Origin: Brachionus manjavacas
Lineage: Eukaryota; Rotifera; Eurotatoria; Ploima; Brachionidae
Reading direction: 5' to 3'
Length of the DNA stretch: 64,000 nt
Assembly (NCBI GenBank): GCA_019054805.1
Contig: JAHQIY010000003.1
Location: 6,076,001 to 6,140,000 of the forward strand
Position 1 is the first letter of the stretch. Each line of letters starts with the position of its first letter. Below are positions 21,755-32,194 of this stretch, one piece after another. The notes beneath the pieces are model-generated. The model did not search any database, was not told where the DNA came from, and was given only the letters and a program-made list of their open reading frames with translations. Made by a program: the position numbers and the translations under genes.

Positions 21755-21910
21755 AGAGAAAAGGAATTCTGGAAGACCAAAGATGATATGGAGGAGAAAA
21801 GCTAACAAGGATAAAATCAGCATAGAATCAATCAGTAACAGCCCTCAAAGACATATCAGCATTCATGAGATGTATGTCTTCGCTGGTAATAAAGATTGGA
21901 AGAAGAAATA
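21755..21910 (+). pseudogene. Possible LINE (RTE-like) C-terminal tail
   Basis: An open frame reads 'GRPKMIWRRKANKDKISIES', then about 20 residues, then 'FAGNKDWKKK' and a stop, followed by an A-rich sequence. Endonuclease-RT proteins of RTE-like LINEs often end with 'RGRPxxRWxDD......A.DRxxWR'. The agreement is limited to the GRPKxxW block, the W near the end and the spacing. Confidence 0.4.
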
Positions 21911-22093
21911 GAAAAATAAGTAAAATTTAAAATAGAAAATCTCATCAATATTCAATAATATATATAATTATAGTCTCTGATTCTTGAAAGTGGAAATGAG
22001 TGCACACCGCGATCCATCTGTGGAATTTCTTAATTTATGAAACCGAAATTTCAAAAAGGTTTTATATTTTCGAAGTTTTTTATCTGCATTTAC

Positions 22094-22400
22094 AGTGGGG
22101 TTCCGGATTTAGTAATTTACGATAATTTACGTAAAAAATAGTAAATTTACCGAATTTTACGTAAAATATTGTAAATTTAAGTAAATTTACGTAAAAAAAA
22201 ATGTCCAAAAAATTGAAATAATTTGGCACTTTAAAAAAAAAATTGAATTGTTTTTATCCTTCAATATTTATTATCAAAATTATGTAAAAAAAAATTTTAC
22301 CATAATTTACGTAAATTTTGGTAAAATGTAATTAATTTAATGGTAAAAAACAGTAAAAAATGCTAAATAATGGTGAAAAAATTAAAATTAATTGAAGGAA
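22094..22400. repeat. Cluster of TTTACGTAAA-type palindromic words, possible hAT-like terminus
   Basis: After 'cagtggggttccgga' at 22094 the sequence repeats words such as atttacgtaaa, agtaaattta and ggtaaaa many times on both strands up to about 22400. This layout (a CAGTGG-like end followed by taaatttac-rich subterminal DNA) resembles non-autonomous hAT-type elements. The opposite end was not found. Confidence 0.45.
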
Positions 22401-22644
22401 TATTTATTAACAAATTGTCATAAAACATATACAATTGAATAGATTAACATTTTATTTTTTTGATTTAACTATTTTGATTGAATTAGATACCCTTTCTCAA
22501 GCTTCTTTAAAGGAAAGATGTATGGGAACGAATTTAACTAGATCATGTTTCTTTCAAAATTTTAAATTAAATTGAAAAAAAAATTTTTTTTTAAATTTAA
22601 TTAAATAAATTTTAAATTTATTCATCTATAAGAAAAAATCTCTG

Positions 22645-22840
22645 AAGTATCTCTGCAATACGGGACGCTTTTACTAACCCATTTCATCATTAAAATATGG
22701 AACCGGTTCCAACTGGGTAACAATTGCGATGTAAATAATCAAATAGATACAATAACCTCTGTGTCAGTCGAAGCCATTGCTCAGAAAGGTAATAAAAAAG
22801 AAGATGAGCGTCTAACCAATTATCCGATAAGAAAGAAAAG
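22645..22840 (+). repeat. Dispersed repeat, copy 1
   Basis: It shares an ordered set of words with 35945-36135 on the same strand: atctctgc.tacgggacg, gaaccggtt, ataacctctgtgtcag, ttgctca.aaaggta and agatgagcg. The similarity spans about 190 bp with moderate divergence. It has no open frame, so it could be a SINE or the 3' UTR of a retroelement. Confidence 0.75.
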
Positions 22841-23079
22841 AGATTAATTTTTAAAATTAATAGATTAAGAGTAATTAAATCGAATCTTAAAAAATTTTTT
22901 AAACGTCATTTTTTAACTAATTATAATATGGAGAATTATAACTATTTAATTAAATGAATTTAAAGATCGTTTTATAAAATTTCACAATAAATTGAAATAT
23001 CATAATTTAACTCATTATTTTTCAAAGTTTTAAAAGAATTGTGAAATAATCTGGAATATAATTTAAAATTTCTAAACAA

Positions 23080-24833
23080 AAAAATTATTCCTATTCTTAA
23101 ACCAAAATTCGGCGTTAATAAAAAGAAATTTATGAAAGATGTCAAAAGATTTAATTACAGAGTATTTGGATGCAAAATCTCAAAACAAAAAATGGCAAAA
23201 ATCAAAAAAAAGCAACAAACAAGATTTTAAAAAATGTCTCGTTCACACGAGTCAAAACCAGACTTACGAGTTGAATTTAAATAAAAACAAAAATTGGAAA
23301 GTAAAAAATAACCTAGAGAAACAAATTGTTAATGATCCAGAACGCGGTAAAATTCGGAAATCAGCAAAAAAAATCGAAATATCAATTTGCAAACCAAATG
23401 ATAACGAAATTGATCAAGTCCTAACCTTCTTCAATCAGAAAGTGAATTGTAAAAGGAAGAACCAACTGTCAAAACAAAACAATAAACAAGAGTCAAAAAT
23501 TCCAAATACAAACGAAACAAAATACTCACTAAAAAACAAAGAAACAAAAAGTAAAGATAAACATTTGATCCCTTATGAAGATTTTTCTATTATCGACAAA
23601 AATGAACAACATGAAAACAAGCATCTTATAAGTCAAACAATGTTCAGATTAAAAAAATTGGTAAAATCAGTTGGTCATTCAGGTACTATTTTATTCGAAT
23701 CATTTGAAGATCCCATTCAATCGGAAAAATCACCCCTAATGAACATCTCATTTGAAAATGATCAATCTTTTAATTTAATTTATTCCAAATTTGAATGTCC
23801 AATTTGCTACAATTTTTGCGGATTAAAGCTACAGTTAACTCAATGTGGTCATGGGTGCTGTGTGGAATGTTGGAAAAATCATATATTTTCAAAATTTTCA
23901 TCATTTGACATAATATGTTGTTTTAACGATTGCAATCAAAAATTAAGCTTGTCTCTGCTGAAATACGTGCTGCCAGAACAAAAATTTGAAAAATATCAAA
24001 TTTCTTTGAAAGAAGAATTTCTGAGACAAAATTTTATTAAATGTCCCAAATGCCATGCTAATTACATTTGCCTTAACACTCAATTCAAATTTCCCAGATG
24101 TGTTTGTGGCCATTCGATTTGCATCAAGTGTAAACTAGAGTCTCATTTTCCTATTTCATGCGATCAATACAGTTTTTTTCTACAAAATTATGGAAATAAT
24201 AAAAAAGATTTCATAATGCTAGATGATGTTAAAAAATGTCCCAAGTGCAATTCCTTTATGGAAAAAAATGGAGGCTGTGACCACATGCGGTGCTTTTGTG
24301 GATTCGACTTTAGCTGGATTAGAGGAAAATCATTCAATCTTGTCTACAATCATAAGTTAAATTGTTTGTTGACAGACAATTATTCAATCAATAACATTGA
24401 TCCTTTTATTTCTAGGGAATTAAGCAAATTCCGACGCTTTTTTCTGGTAGAGTTGACACCAAAGATAAACATAAAAGACAAATTTTTGAAAAAAATTGTT
24501 AGCGATGTAAATTATAAAGAACTAAGCTTATCAATAGTCAAAAACTTTGGATTAAACAATGATGAAATCAAGAACTTCATTGAGAAAATTCTTGACTTTA
24601 TTTTCGATTTCATCATTAAAGTATGCCGAATAGTTGAAATGATTTATGCTAGAATAATCATTAAGATACACCAAAATCAAAATGACCAAAAGTTTTTGAA
24701 AGTCGTAAGAAGATTAAGTGAACGATGCATTTTGTTCAGCAGAGTTTTAAGTGGAAAACTCAATATATTAGACTTCAAGTGTTTAATTTTTATTTATAAA
24801 ACAACTTTGAAATATTTTGAAAAAACAAAATGA
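23080..24833 (+). CDS. RING-IBR-RING (RBR) protein, copy 1
   Basis: The frame from 23139 is 564 residues; homology with copy 2 starts at about 23080, so the true 5' end is uncertain. The first ~215 residues are Lys/Asn-rich and low in complexity. RING1 starts at C220 ('CPICYNFCGLKL', 'CGHGCCVECW'). The IBR is around residues 302-345 ('KCPKCHANYICL', 'CVCGHSICIKCK'). RING2 starts at C367 ('CPKCNSFMEKNGGCDHMRC'); C380 in GGC is where RBR ligases carry the ubiquitin-thioester cysteine. The final zinc pair of RING2 (FCWxC in the family) is replaced by 'FSWIRG'. The C-terminal ~140 residues are helical and not recognised. An RBR ubiquitin-ligase role is inferred from family; loss of ligands makes activity uncertain. 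Confidence 0.8.
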
Positions 24834-25229
24834 TATTTGACTAAAAATAAAAAAAAAATTATCTGTCCATTTTTTAAAATGTGGCTTTATCAAAGGATGG
24901 CCCTAAAAACGCGGAATCTTTTTTGCGAAATTCCGCACTTAATTTCTCAGATTTATTTCTCGTTTAAATGTAAACGAAAAATATATAATCTTGACAAAAA
25001 ATATATAGTAAAAAAAAACGATTAAAATCGATCATCATTGATCAAAAAACTCCGAAATTTAAAAAAAAAATTTAAATTTCTCGATCATTAAAAAAAAATA
25101 ATTTTTTAATTAAAAATAAGTACTTTATTTAAAATTAATTTATTTTTTAATAAAAAGTGAAAGTGAACATGACAACCAATACACATCATGATCATGATGT
25201 GTATTCCCTGTTAATTTTATTTTCAACTT
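24834..25229. other. Downstream of RBR copy 1; perfect 28-bp palindrome at 25178-25205
   Basis: AT-rich. A 62-codon frame at 24837-25025 is not supported by any family. A short stem (gcggaat..attccgc) lies near 24910-24935. The palindrome aatacacatcatga|tcatgatgtgtatt at 25178-25205 is exact with no loop. Confidence 0.6.
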
Positions 25230-25615
25230 TTTCGTTAGACCTCATCTTAAGTTTATAGTAGATGCTTGGAACCCATAGACGCAGTGACATTCGAATTAAT
25301 AAAAGGATATAAAATTTTTTTTTTCTAAATATTTTTTAGCCAGAGTTTAAGTCAAAGCTGTGCAAAGAAATGCGATAGATTTTGGGCCATACAGCACTAG
25401 TAGAAAGACGCAGGCGTCGAGACCTAATCCAGTTTCACAAGATAATGGCTCGAAAGACTCGAGTTCATTCATGTTAACCTTAAAAATTTGGCTCAAATAA
25501 TTTAATCAGCCATGCAGGCCTTATTTAGATCGACTTCTAATTAAAAATGAACGCAGACTGTAAAAAAAAGGGCGTCTACTGACGCTGCTACGTGGAATTT
25601 AGATACTCACAGCAT
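25230..25615 (+). pseudogene. Degenerate LINE reverse transcriptase tail
   Basis: In order on the plus strand: 'FIVDAWNPHRRSDIRINKRI' (near 25250-25308), then after a frame change 'ERRRRRDLIQFHKIMARKTR' (near 25400-25460). These correspond to the 'EYA..AWNPxxxxDIxxLExVQ' and 'RRxRGDLIxxFKI' blocks of jockey/CR1-type polymerases, with roughly the right spacing. Stops and frame shifts show it is dead. Confidence 0.6.
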
Positions 25616-26594
25616 AACTTATTACTACTACTAAATTAATTCATTTTTCAAAACAGTGTTATTTTTTTGAGAACATTTTTTTGTGCCAATAAATAATTAA
25701 CTGTTAATTAATTTTTAATGAAAAATGAAAAATTTGTGATATTTAATTTTTAAAGATATCGGGTATTTGTCTGATATGTGAAATGAAAATTATTTGCTTT
25801 TCCTAAAAGTTGAAAAGTGAACTAAGTGCACGAAAAATTTTTAGAGAAAAAAATATTCGAACTAATCAGTAATATGTGAACTTTATTGAGTTAATTATTT
25901 AGTACAACTGACAATTGTCACAATAAATTAAATAGATCGACAATAGTTATATTTTTTATGAGTCCTGCTTACATGTATTTCAAAACCCCATTGATTTTAA
26001 TTTTTCATGTTGTTTTAATTTTCTTTTAAATTATATATTATAAATTAACTTATTTTACTCTGTTTTTATTTTTACTTTAGAATTTTTTTTTTGCTTAATT
26101 TTCATTTTTTTAATCTGAAGGAACTTTATATTGTCACACATAAACAAATAGATAAATAATAATATTTATCTATACATATTTGATCACACAACTCACACAA
26201 AATTCCAATTTTTTATATTCCTTTTATATAATTTGATAGATTATTTACTATAAGGATAGCTTTGCATTCCAATTTTCAAGTCAGAATTACTGGTTGAAAA
26301 ATCTTTATTCGGTAAAATACCTATCTTTCCAAAATTGGTGGACATATTGTAGTTCATTTTCGCTCAAATTTGAATACATTATAAAATTAATAAATAAATT
26401 AAGGACTATTAATATTTGTGCACAATATTTTTAGTAAAAATTCCACAGAAATAGTAAAAAACACATAATTATAAAAAAAATATAAATATTAATTTTGTGT
26501 CAATTTTTTATTTAAAATTTACATAAATAGTAAAAATACCAAAAAAAATTAATTTTTCAATTTAATCAATAAAAAAAATAATCAAAAAATTTAA
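25616..26594. other. Intergenic, nothing recognised
   Basis: About 1 kb of very AT-rich sequence with no coding signal. Confidence 0.4.
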
Positions 26595-27450
26595 TTTTTT
26601 TTCTGTTACAACCATTTGGGCAATAAAAACCTCCTATTTTCTTCATTGAGGCATTACAAGTTTTAAAGATTTTCTCTATTGATAAATCTGCATCACTCGG
26701 CCTGTGTCTCTTAAATGATGTTGGAGCTTGTTCAAGTTCTTTTTCCGAATCTTCTTCAGATTCAAGTATAGCATTCCCTTCGTTCTGAATACAGTCCGGT
26801 TGATGTTGCAGGCACGACCTTTTCTTATTTTATCCTCGCTTTGGCTTGTTGTTCAATGGTCCTTGCCAAAATCATTGAAGTTCATCAATTCTAAAAAATA
26901 TTAAAATTAATAAATTTAAAGAAATTTTTAATTTTTAATTTTAAAAATACTTACTAAGCCTGTAATAATATGCTATAGAATGACAACAATAATAATTTTT
27001 TAGCCAGTATGAACAAGTGCACGAACTTTGTTTACTTGTCTAATGAAAATACTTGTTTGAATTCATTTGTGATGGCATCATCACAATCTGCTATCAAAGT
27101 TTTCGGATTGATTTTTTGATTGTAAACCTTTTCGACTGATATTTGAATTGATCTAAAAGAAAAGAAAAATCGTCAGCTGTCTGACAACTACACAAAGCAA
27201 TACCAAAATGGTGAAAATATTTTGCGCTGTCAGTTTTACCTCCAGTGATTCTTTGAATTTGCATCTATTACCATCGATTAATTTATTATCGTTTATCGTT
27301 TATCTCACCGTTTTGTAATTTTGATTCAATTTATTATAATTTTCAAAAAATTTAGGTAGTTTAAATTCAATATTCTTATCTCTTATCCTCTGTTTAAACT
27401 CTTTCAATACTTTTTGATATGGAAATGAATCCGCATCATTAAGAGTTTCG
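26595..27450 (-). pseudogene. MULE transposase remnant (core and C-terminal part)
   Basis: Read from 27450 down, the minus strand gives 'DSFPYQKVLKEFKQ', then 'YFHHFGIALCSCQTADDFSF', then 'KINPKTLIADCDDAITNEFK' and 'VFSLDK'. This matches the MULE DDE core pattern 'G.ALCSxETxxDFxFxxxS...P.xLIxDxxDAIxxGFxxVF'. About 300 bases further comes 'IDELQ*FWQGPLNNKPKRG' and an acidic tail 'ILESEEDSEKELEQ'. Frame breaks and stops are present throughout, so it is not functional. The SWIM region, if this element had one, is not visible here. Confidence 0.7.
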
Positions 27451-27664
27451 TTTCAAGGATTGAGTAATATGCTTTCACTTGATTAGGTCTGATCTACTGA
27501 TTGCATGTTGAGCACAGTGAAGTTGATTTTAATTTATTTTTTTTTAAATTTTGTTTAACTGTAACAAAAATTTTGACTATTTTTATAATGAAGTTCAAGT
27601 CTTTTACTAGTTTGATCAGTACTTAATTTGATGTCAATTAAATATATATTGAGCATCAGTTATT

Positions 27665-27850
27665 ATTATTTTATTATTTATTTGTATATCTGTACCGAGC
27701 TAAAGCTCCTTCAAATAAAATAAAAATAAAAAGAAAATAAAAAAATTAAAATAAAGTTAAATAAAATAAAATAAAAAATAAAGTATAAATGATATAAGTT
27801 AAAAAGTAGATAAATATTAAAATTAGAATTAAATTAGAATTAATTTTTTA
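27665..27850 (-). mobile_element. LINE 3' tail (same family as 59-61 kb), minus orientation
   Basis: It contains the family 3' UTR box 'ctgtaccgagcta.agctccttc' at about 27691-27714 followed by the A/T-rich tract with aaaataaaa units. This is the same arrangement as at 59189-59330 and 2898-3000. Only non-coding tail sequence remains. Confidence 0.7.
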
Positions 27851-27974
27851 TAGAGAGATTTTAATGATTTTAGTTGCAATTTATTATTAAAAGGTGTAAA
27901 TCTATTAAATATGTTATGTTTTCATTAATTTAATTGCTTTATTTATAATATGTTGGGAAAAAAAAGAAACCTGA

Positions 27975-28165
27975 ACTATGTAAACATGTGCCACATCTAG
28001 CAATCTATAACTTTTATTTTTTTAGCTTATTTACTTTATTTTGATTTTTTTTTATCTCATTTTATTAACTTTAATTTTATTTTTTATTTTGATTTTTTTA
28101 ATTTATTCTGAAGCACCCCTAGCTCGGTAAGAAATAAAATTAAAAAAAAAAAAGAAAAAAGAAAG
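27975..28165 (+). mobile_element. LINE 3' tail (same family), plus orientation
   Basis: The plus strand matches the reverse complement of 59185-59340 in order: the 'aacatgtgcc..atctagcaatctat' region, 'tttagcttatttactttatt', 'tctcattttattaacttta' and the 'ctgaag..cccctagctcggta' box. It ends in an A-rich tail. It faces the tail at 27665-27850 head to head. Confidence 0.75.
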
Positions 28166-28380
28166 AGATAAAAATTCATAATTTTTGTTAAATTTGTGGT
28201 AATTTTACTAATTTTTTTGTGTTAAATACTGACAGCCTAAATTAAGGGCACTGAATAAATCACATAAATTTCAGTTCACACTTTTTCGGAACTATTATTC
28301 AGAAGAATGAACACAATTTTTAATTCACATAATTTGTGATCTTAACTGCACATATTAGACATATTTTAAATTTTGTTTAA

Positions 28381-28780
28381 CCCTTATCCGTTGAAAATGG
28401 AAAAAATAACGTTGTTGACGAAAATGGATCATTTTTGACCCAGCTAAAAAATTTAATTTAATTTTAATTGATTTATATAGCAAATTTTTTTTCTGAGAAA
28501 TTCGTTAATTTTAAAACAATCCTTCAATTATCAACAACATATTTAAGATGAAAAGTGAAACGTTTTTTTTTAAGATTCTAAAAAAGGGATAAGAAATTTA
28601 TTAAATGAAAACCAATTGTTTGATTTGTAAAAGTAAAGCTACTGTATATTTATTTCAAATAAGATTTGTCAAAAAAAAATGATAAAAATTAAAAAAAATT
28701 TGCTCGGGTCAAATATGACCCAGTTTTCGTCAACAACGTAGTGCTGGGTCATTTTTGACCCATTTTTCGACGTATAAGGG
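28381..28780. mobile_element. piggyBac-type MITE, 400 bp, TTAA target duplication
   Basis: The ends read CCCTTATCCGTTGAAAA on the left and, in reverse complement, CCCTTATACGTCGAAAA on the right. TTAA flanks both sides (28377-28380 and 28781-28784), the strict target of piggyBac elements. A second inverted pair inside, 'cgttgttgacgaaaa' with 'gggtcat.tttgaccc', extends the similarity of the two ends to roughly 75 bp with an offset. The centre is AT-rich and non-coding, so it depends on a transposase elsewhere. Confidence 0.85.
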
Positions 28781-28784
28781 TTAA

Positions 28785-30139
28785 AATAGATAAAACTCAA
28801 AACTTAATAGATTAGAATATTAATAAAAATTATGAAATAAGCTTTTTTAAATTTTTTTTAATTAAACATAAAATGTCTTTTATTTTGATTAAAAAAAACA
28901 AATCTTTTTTCTGATAGATCTTTAATTGATTCTTCAAAATGTATTTAAAAATTTTAAAAACAAATTTAAAATCCCCATTAAAGTATCCAAATTACGGCTT
29001 TAAATGATATTTTGATATATATTGATTAAGTTTTTGTTTTACTTCATATAAAAATTCAAACAATTTTCTTCCTCATTAAAGATTAAACAAATCATGTTTA
29101 ATAAAGTTAAGCCATTTATTATTGAAAAATTTGATAAAAAATACCTTTTTTTAAATCTAAAATTCAAAATTTTGATTTGAAATTTATATTTGATCATAAA
29201 CTTCATCTTGCCCAAAATTTTTCCCTATTTTTGTGAGCATTTTAGTAAGATTAACTTTAAACAAAAACTCAGAGACAGAATATTTACTGTAAAAAAATTA
29301 CAGTAAAATCTGGTTCTGTTATTTCAATATTTTCAATTCAATAAGAAAATTTAGAATATTAAATGCCAAGAGATCGAACAATTTAGTAAATAAAATCCTA
29401 AAAAGAGAAAGATATAAATTTGCCAATTTCAACTTGAATGGAATATTTTTTGATGATACAATGATACGATTGAACTCTTTTTCTGTATTTTAAAAAATCA
29501 AAATTATCAGATTAATGAAAATATCTCAGTAAAAATGATTATTTGCAATGGAATTATTAATAAAAACTGAACAGAGATTTGTTGTAATTATTAAAAAAAT
29601 CTTAAAATAAATTAATTTTTTAATATTTCCTTATTCACAGTTTTGCATCCTTATTCACAAAACAATTCGGTTATAAATGTATTAAAGATCTGTTATATTT
29701 TTCGGTAAAAAAATTCATGGGATAGTATTGTTTGATTCAAGATAAGGATTCTAAATGTGACAACAAAAAAATTTAAAGTATTATTTTATTTTAAAATCAA
29801 TCAAAATTTCAGGATTTTTTCAATTTTCTTTTCTATAAATTCAAATTTTTTAATTATTAAAGAAAAAATTATTAGAGAAAAAAATTTAGAATGGAAAAGA
29901 TGGAATGTAACGTAACAGGATAAATGATACAAGAATCTTAAAACTAGGCATGTGATATTGATGAAATCTTAATTACCTAATTGCACAAAAAGAACAGTCT
30001 GTCAAAATACAAACCTTTAAAGTAATTTTATAAGAATCTGCTTTTGACCTAGTCTTCAATCTATTTCTAGCCGATTTGGTACTTCAAAGGATCAAGTTCA
30101 GAATTAAATTGGTGATTGAATAAGCTTTACTAGAAGTAC
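28785..30139. other. Intergenic, nothing recognised
   Basis: AT-rich, no coding signal. The last ~100 bases could be a very decayed upstream part of the following transposase. Confidence 0.4.
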
Positions 30140-30677
30140 TGTGTTATAACGGGTGAAGAATAAAAAAAGGCACAAAAGTTTAGTTTAATTTGCTTTAAGA
30201 GAAGACAAGACCTTTCCCAATCTTTATAAAAATTTAAAATCAGACTGATCCTAGCTTTAAAATAAATAAAAATGGTTTAGCGGTCAATCAACATGTCAAC
30301 CTTGGAGAGTTTATTAAGAAACGACTTGAAAAATTATTAAAGAATATAGTCAGGGTGGTAGTTTTGTATTTTAGCCCGACTTAGCATCATCTCATCATGC
30401 GAATATGGTACAGAATTATTTGTTAGATAAAAATATAAGGTATGTTCCCAAAGAAGTGAATCCAGTAAACATACCAAAAGCACGACCAATCGAAGTTAAA
30501 GTTTATGAGGATGATTGGAAGGCCAAAAATCTTAAGCAACTCGAAAACAAAATTCGAACTTGCCTGAGCAATATGGACCCAAAGGTTTTACAAGACCATG
30601 CCAAGGCTGTTCGCTCTAGGCTCGATATCATAAGTCTTCATGGTGTTCAATACCTTAACTATTATTTTTTCAAATAG
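30140..30677 (+). pseudogene. Tc1/mariner-superfamily transposase remnant
   Basis: In order on the plus strand: 'NGLAVNQHVNLGEFIKKRLE' (30271-30330), a shifted 'PDLASSHHANMVQNYLLDKN' (from about 30383), then 'IRYVPKEVNPVNIPKARPIE'. After a small deletion follow 'KVYEDDWKAKNLKQLENKI' and 'HAKAVRSRLDIISLHGV'. 'W.DLASSHYA' carries the second catalytic aspartate and 'NPxNxPxARPIExFW' the last acidic residue of this superfamily. The sequence after RPIE (FW..LK) is missing, and there are frame breaks. The 90-residue open frame at 30405-30677 is only the preserved C-terminal part. Confidence 0.8.
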
Positions 30678-31129
30678 AAGGGTTCAGTTATAATTTAAAA
30701 AAAAATGGAGGCTATGTAAATTAAAAATTTTTTTATGATTTTGTGAAATAATTATGTGCCATTTTTTATTATACAACCGTTACTAAGCAAATAAAATTAA
30801 TTAAAAATCTATAATCTTTAAAATCCAAAATGATAATTGTTTTACGAATTCCAATTTCTAATAAGTTTGGATTAATTTTCCAGAATAAGCAGTTTTGAGT
30901 CGATTCGACCAAAGTCAACTTTTTCTTTTTCGACTAATCGACTCCAATTTTCAGAAAATCGACCAAGTCGAACATTTTTCTCATTAAATTTTATTCTTTT
31001 AAACAAAAACTATTTATTCAATTTTGTTGAAATTATGTTTAAATTTGTCAAAAATAAATTTTAAATTTTCATAGTTCATAAAAAATTCATGTAAAAATAA
31101 ACAATCTAATAGTAAGAGATTTTCGGCTA
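30678..31129. other. Spacer with a cluster of TCGAC words
   Basis: AT-rich. Between 30897 and 30983 the word tcgac/gtcga occurs repeatedly on both strands in an otherwise CG-poor context. No gene was seen. Confidence 0.5.
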
Positions 31130-31676
31130 ATTCAGGTTTTAAGCTTTTTCTACGATTTGGAATTAATCCACCAGCTTATTAAAAAGACGAGGGGTTTTGA
31201 TACATAATAATTGATGTTCTGAGTATTCTCAAGTAGCTCTTCTACAAGTTGAATCATGAAGTAGTCATATTTGAATTATTTACTTCCTTATAAAGAAACT
31301 CAGCTGTTTATGACACCAATGTTTAGAATGTTGAAAAACACATGAACTTGTTGGACCAGCTTTTTCATTGAAAGAAATCCTTTTCTTATTTTTGTCTAAT
31401 CAACGTCATTTATTTTTTCCCATTTTAACATTTGATGTTTTATCAATTTCTAAAGGTTGTCCAGATGATTGTGGCTCACCATTTCAAAAATCACAAGACG
31501 GTTCGACATTATTTTCATCATCGGATTCATCATTTGTTGAATCTGACAACTCAAAAAGATATTTTCAGATTCAAAGGTATCTTCTTCAAAATCAGACTCC
31601 CCTGAAGGATCTAAATCCTCATCATCAGCTTAAGTTGCTGTTCCAAGGCAAGTTTAGCTGAAGCTCGTTTTGACAT
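31130..31676 (-). pseudogene. piggyBac-type transposase remnant (N-terminal part)
   Basis: On the minus strand an ATG at 31676 begins 'MSKRASAKLALEQQL'. After frame shifts follow two acidic blocks ('ADDEDLDPSGESDFEEDTF', 'ELSDSTNDESDDENNVEPS'), as in piggyBac N-termini. Further on come 'FNEKAGPTSS' and 'DYFMIQLVEELLENTQNINY', matching the 'aGP.....dyF.lfftdelle.iv.eTN.ya' start of the transposase domain. The catalytic DDD core is not preserved. At least four frame breaks make it a pseudogene. The plus-strand frame at 31368-31661 over the same bases is its shadow. Confidence 0.6.
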
Positions 31677-31698
31677 TATATTTTTATTTATTTTCTGG

Positions 31699-31899
31699 TA
31701 TAGATGAGTCCCATTAACCTCATTTTTGGCATGTATCAGAGGATACATAAAATATGTAACTGAGGAAACAAAAAAAATTGCATATTTATTATTCACAAAA
31801 TACATATTTTGTATTCTGGGATACATTTTGTATCTGAGAATACATTTTGATGCATCCTCAGATACATGCCAAAAATGAGGTTAATGGGACTCATCTAAA
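31699..31899. mobile_element. 200-bp MITE with long near-perfect terminal inverted repeats
   Basis: Bases 31701-31745 and 31853-31897 are inverted copies (tagatgagtcccattaacct...), nearly identical over about 45 bp. TA dinucleotides lie at both ends, which suggests a Tc1/mariner-type target, with TIRs starting GATGAGTCCC. The 105-base interior repeats the word gatacattttg/atacatttt. There is no coding capacity. It lies 25 bp upstream of the piggyBac remnant's start codon. Confidence 0.85.
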
Positions 31900-31963
31900 T
31901 CATTTTCCGTAAAATTAAAATATGAGTATAAATAAAAAGAAAGCTAATATATTTTGTTTCAAA

Positions 31964-32165
31964 TAGGGGTTTAAAAAAGCCCCTCTGGGCGTTAATGCAT
32001 TTATATCTTTTTCTAATGTAATTTTTTGAAATTTATAATTTTCAAAAATAAAATCAAAATTAAAATCAAATTTTAAATTAGGGGAAAAAATATTCAAATT
32101 TTTTTTAAAGCAATTATTAACTTTTAAAGTTAAAAAAAGGGTTTAAAAAACCCCCGGGCGTTCTA
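31964..32165. repeat. Short direct repeat pair with G/C-run boxes
   Basis: 'aggggtttaaaaaagcccctctgggcgtt' (split over 31965-31993) and a similar 'agggtttaaaaaacccccgggcgtt' at about 32138-32162 are direct repeats about 170 bp apart. Each can fold as GGGTTT..AAACCC. They stand out from the AT-rich context; their function is unknown. Confidence 0.65.
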
Positions 32166-32194
32166 GTGATAAATCATTCAACTTACATTTTTCC

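Noticed and set aside
22645-22840. Dispersed repeat as a protein-coding fragment
   Set aside because: Stops occur in all frames of both copies, and shared words are conserved irrespective of frame.
31368-31661. Plus-strand 97-codon frame with a Ser/Asp-rich segment
   Set aside because: It is the complement of the acidic N-terminal region of the minus-strand piggyBac remnant, which explains the sequence better.
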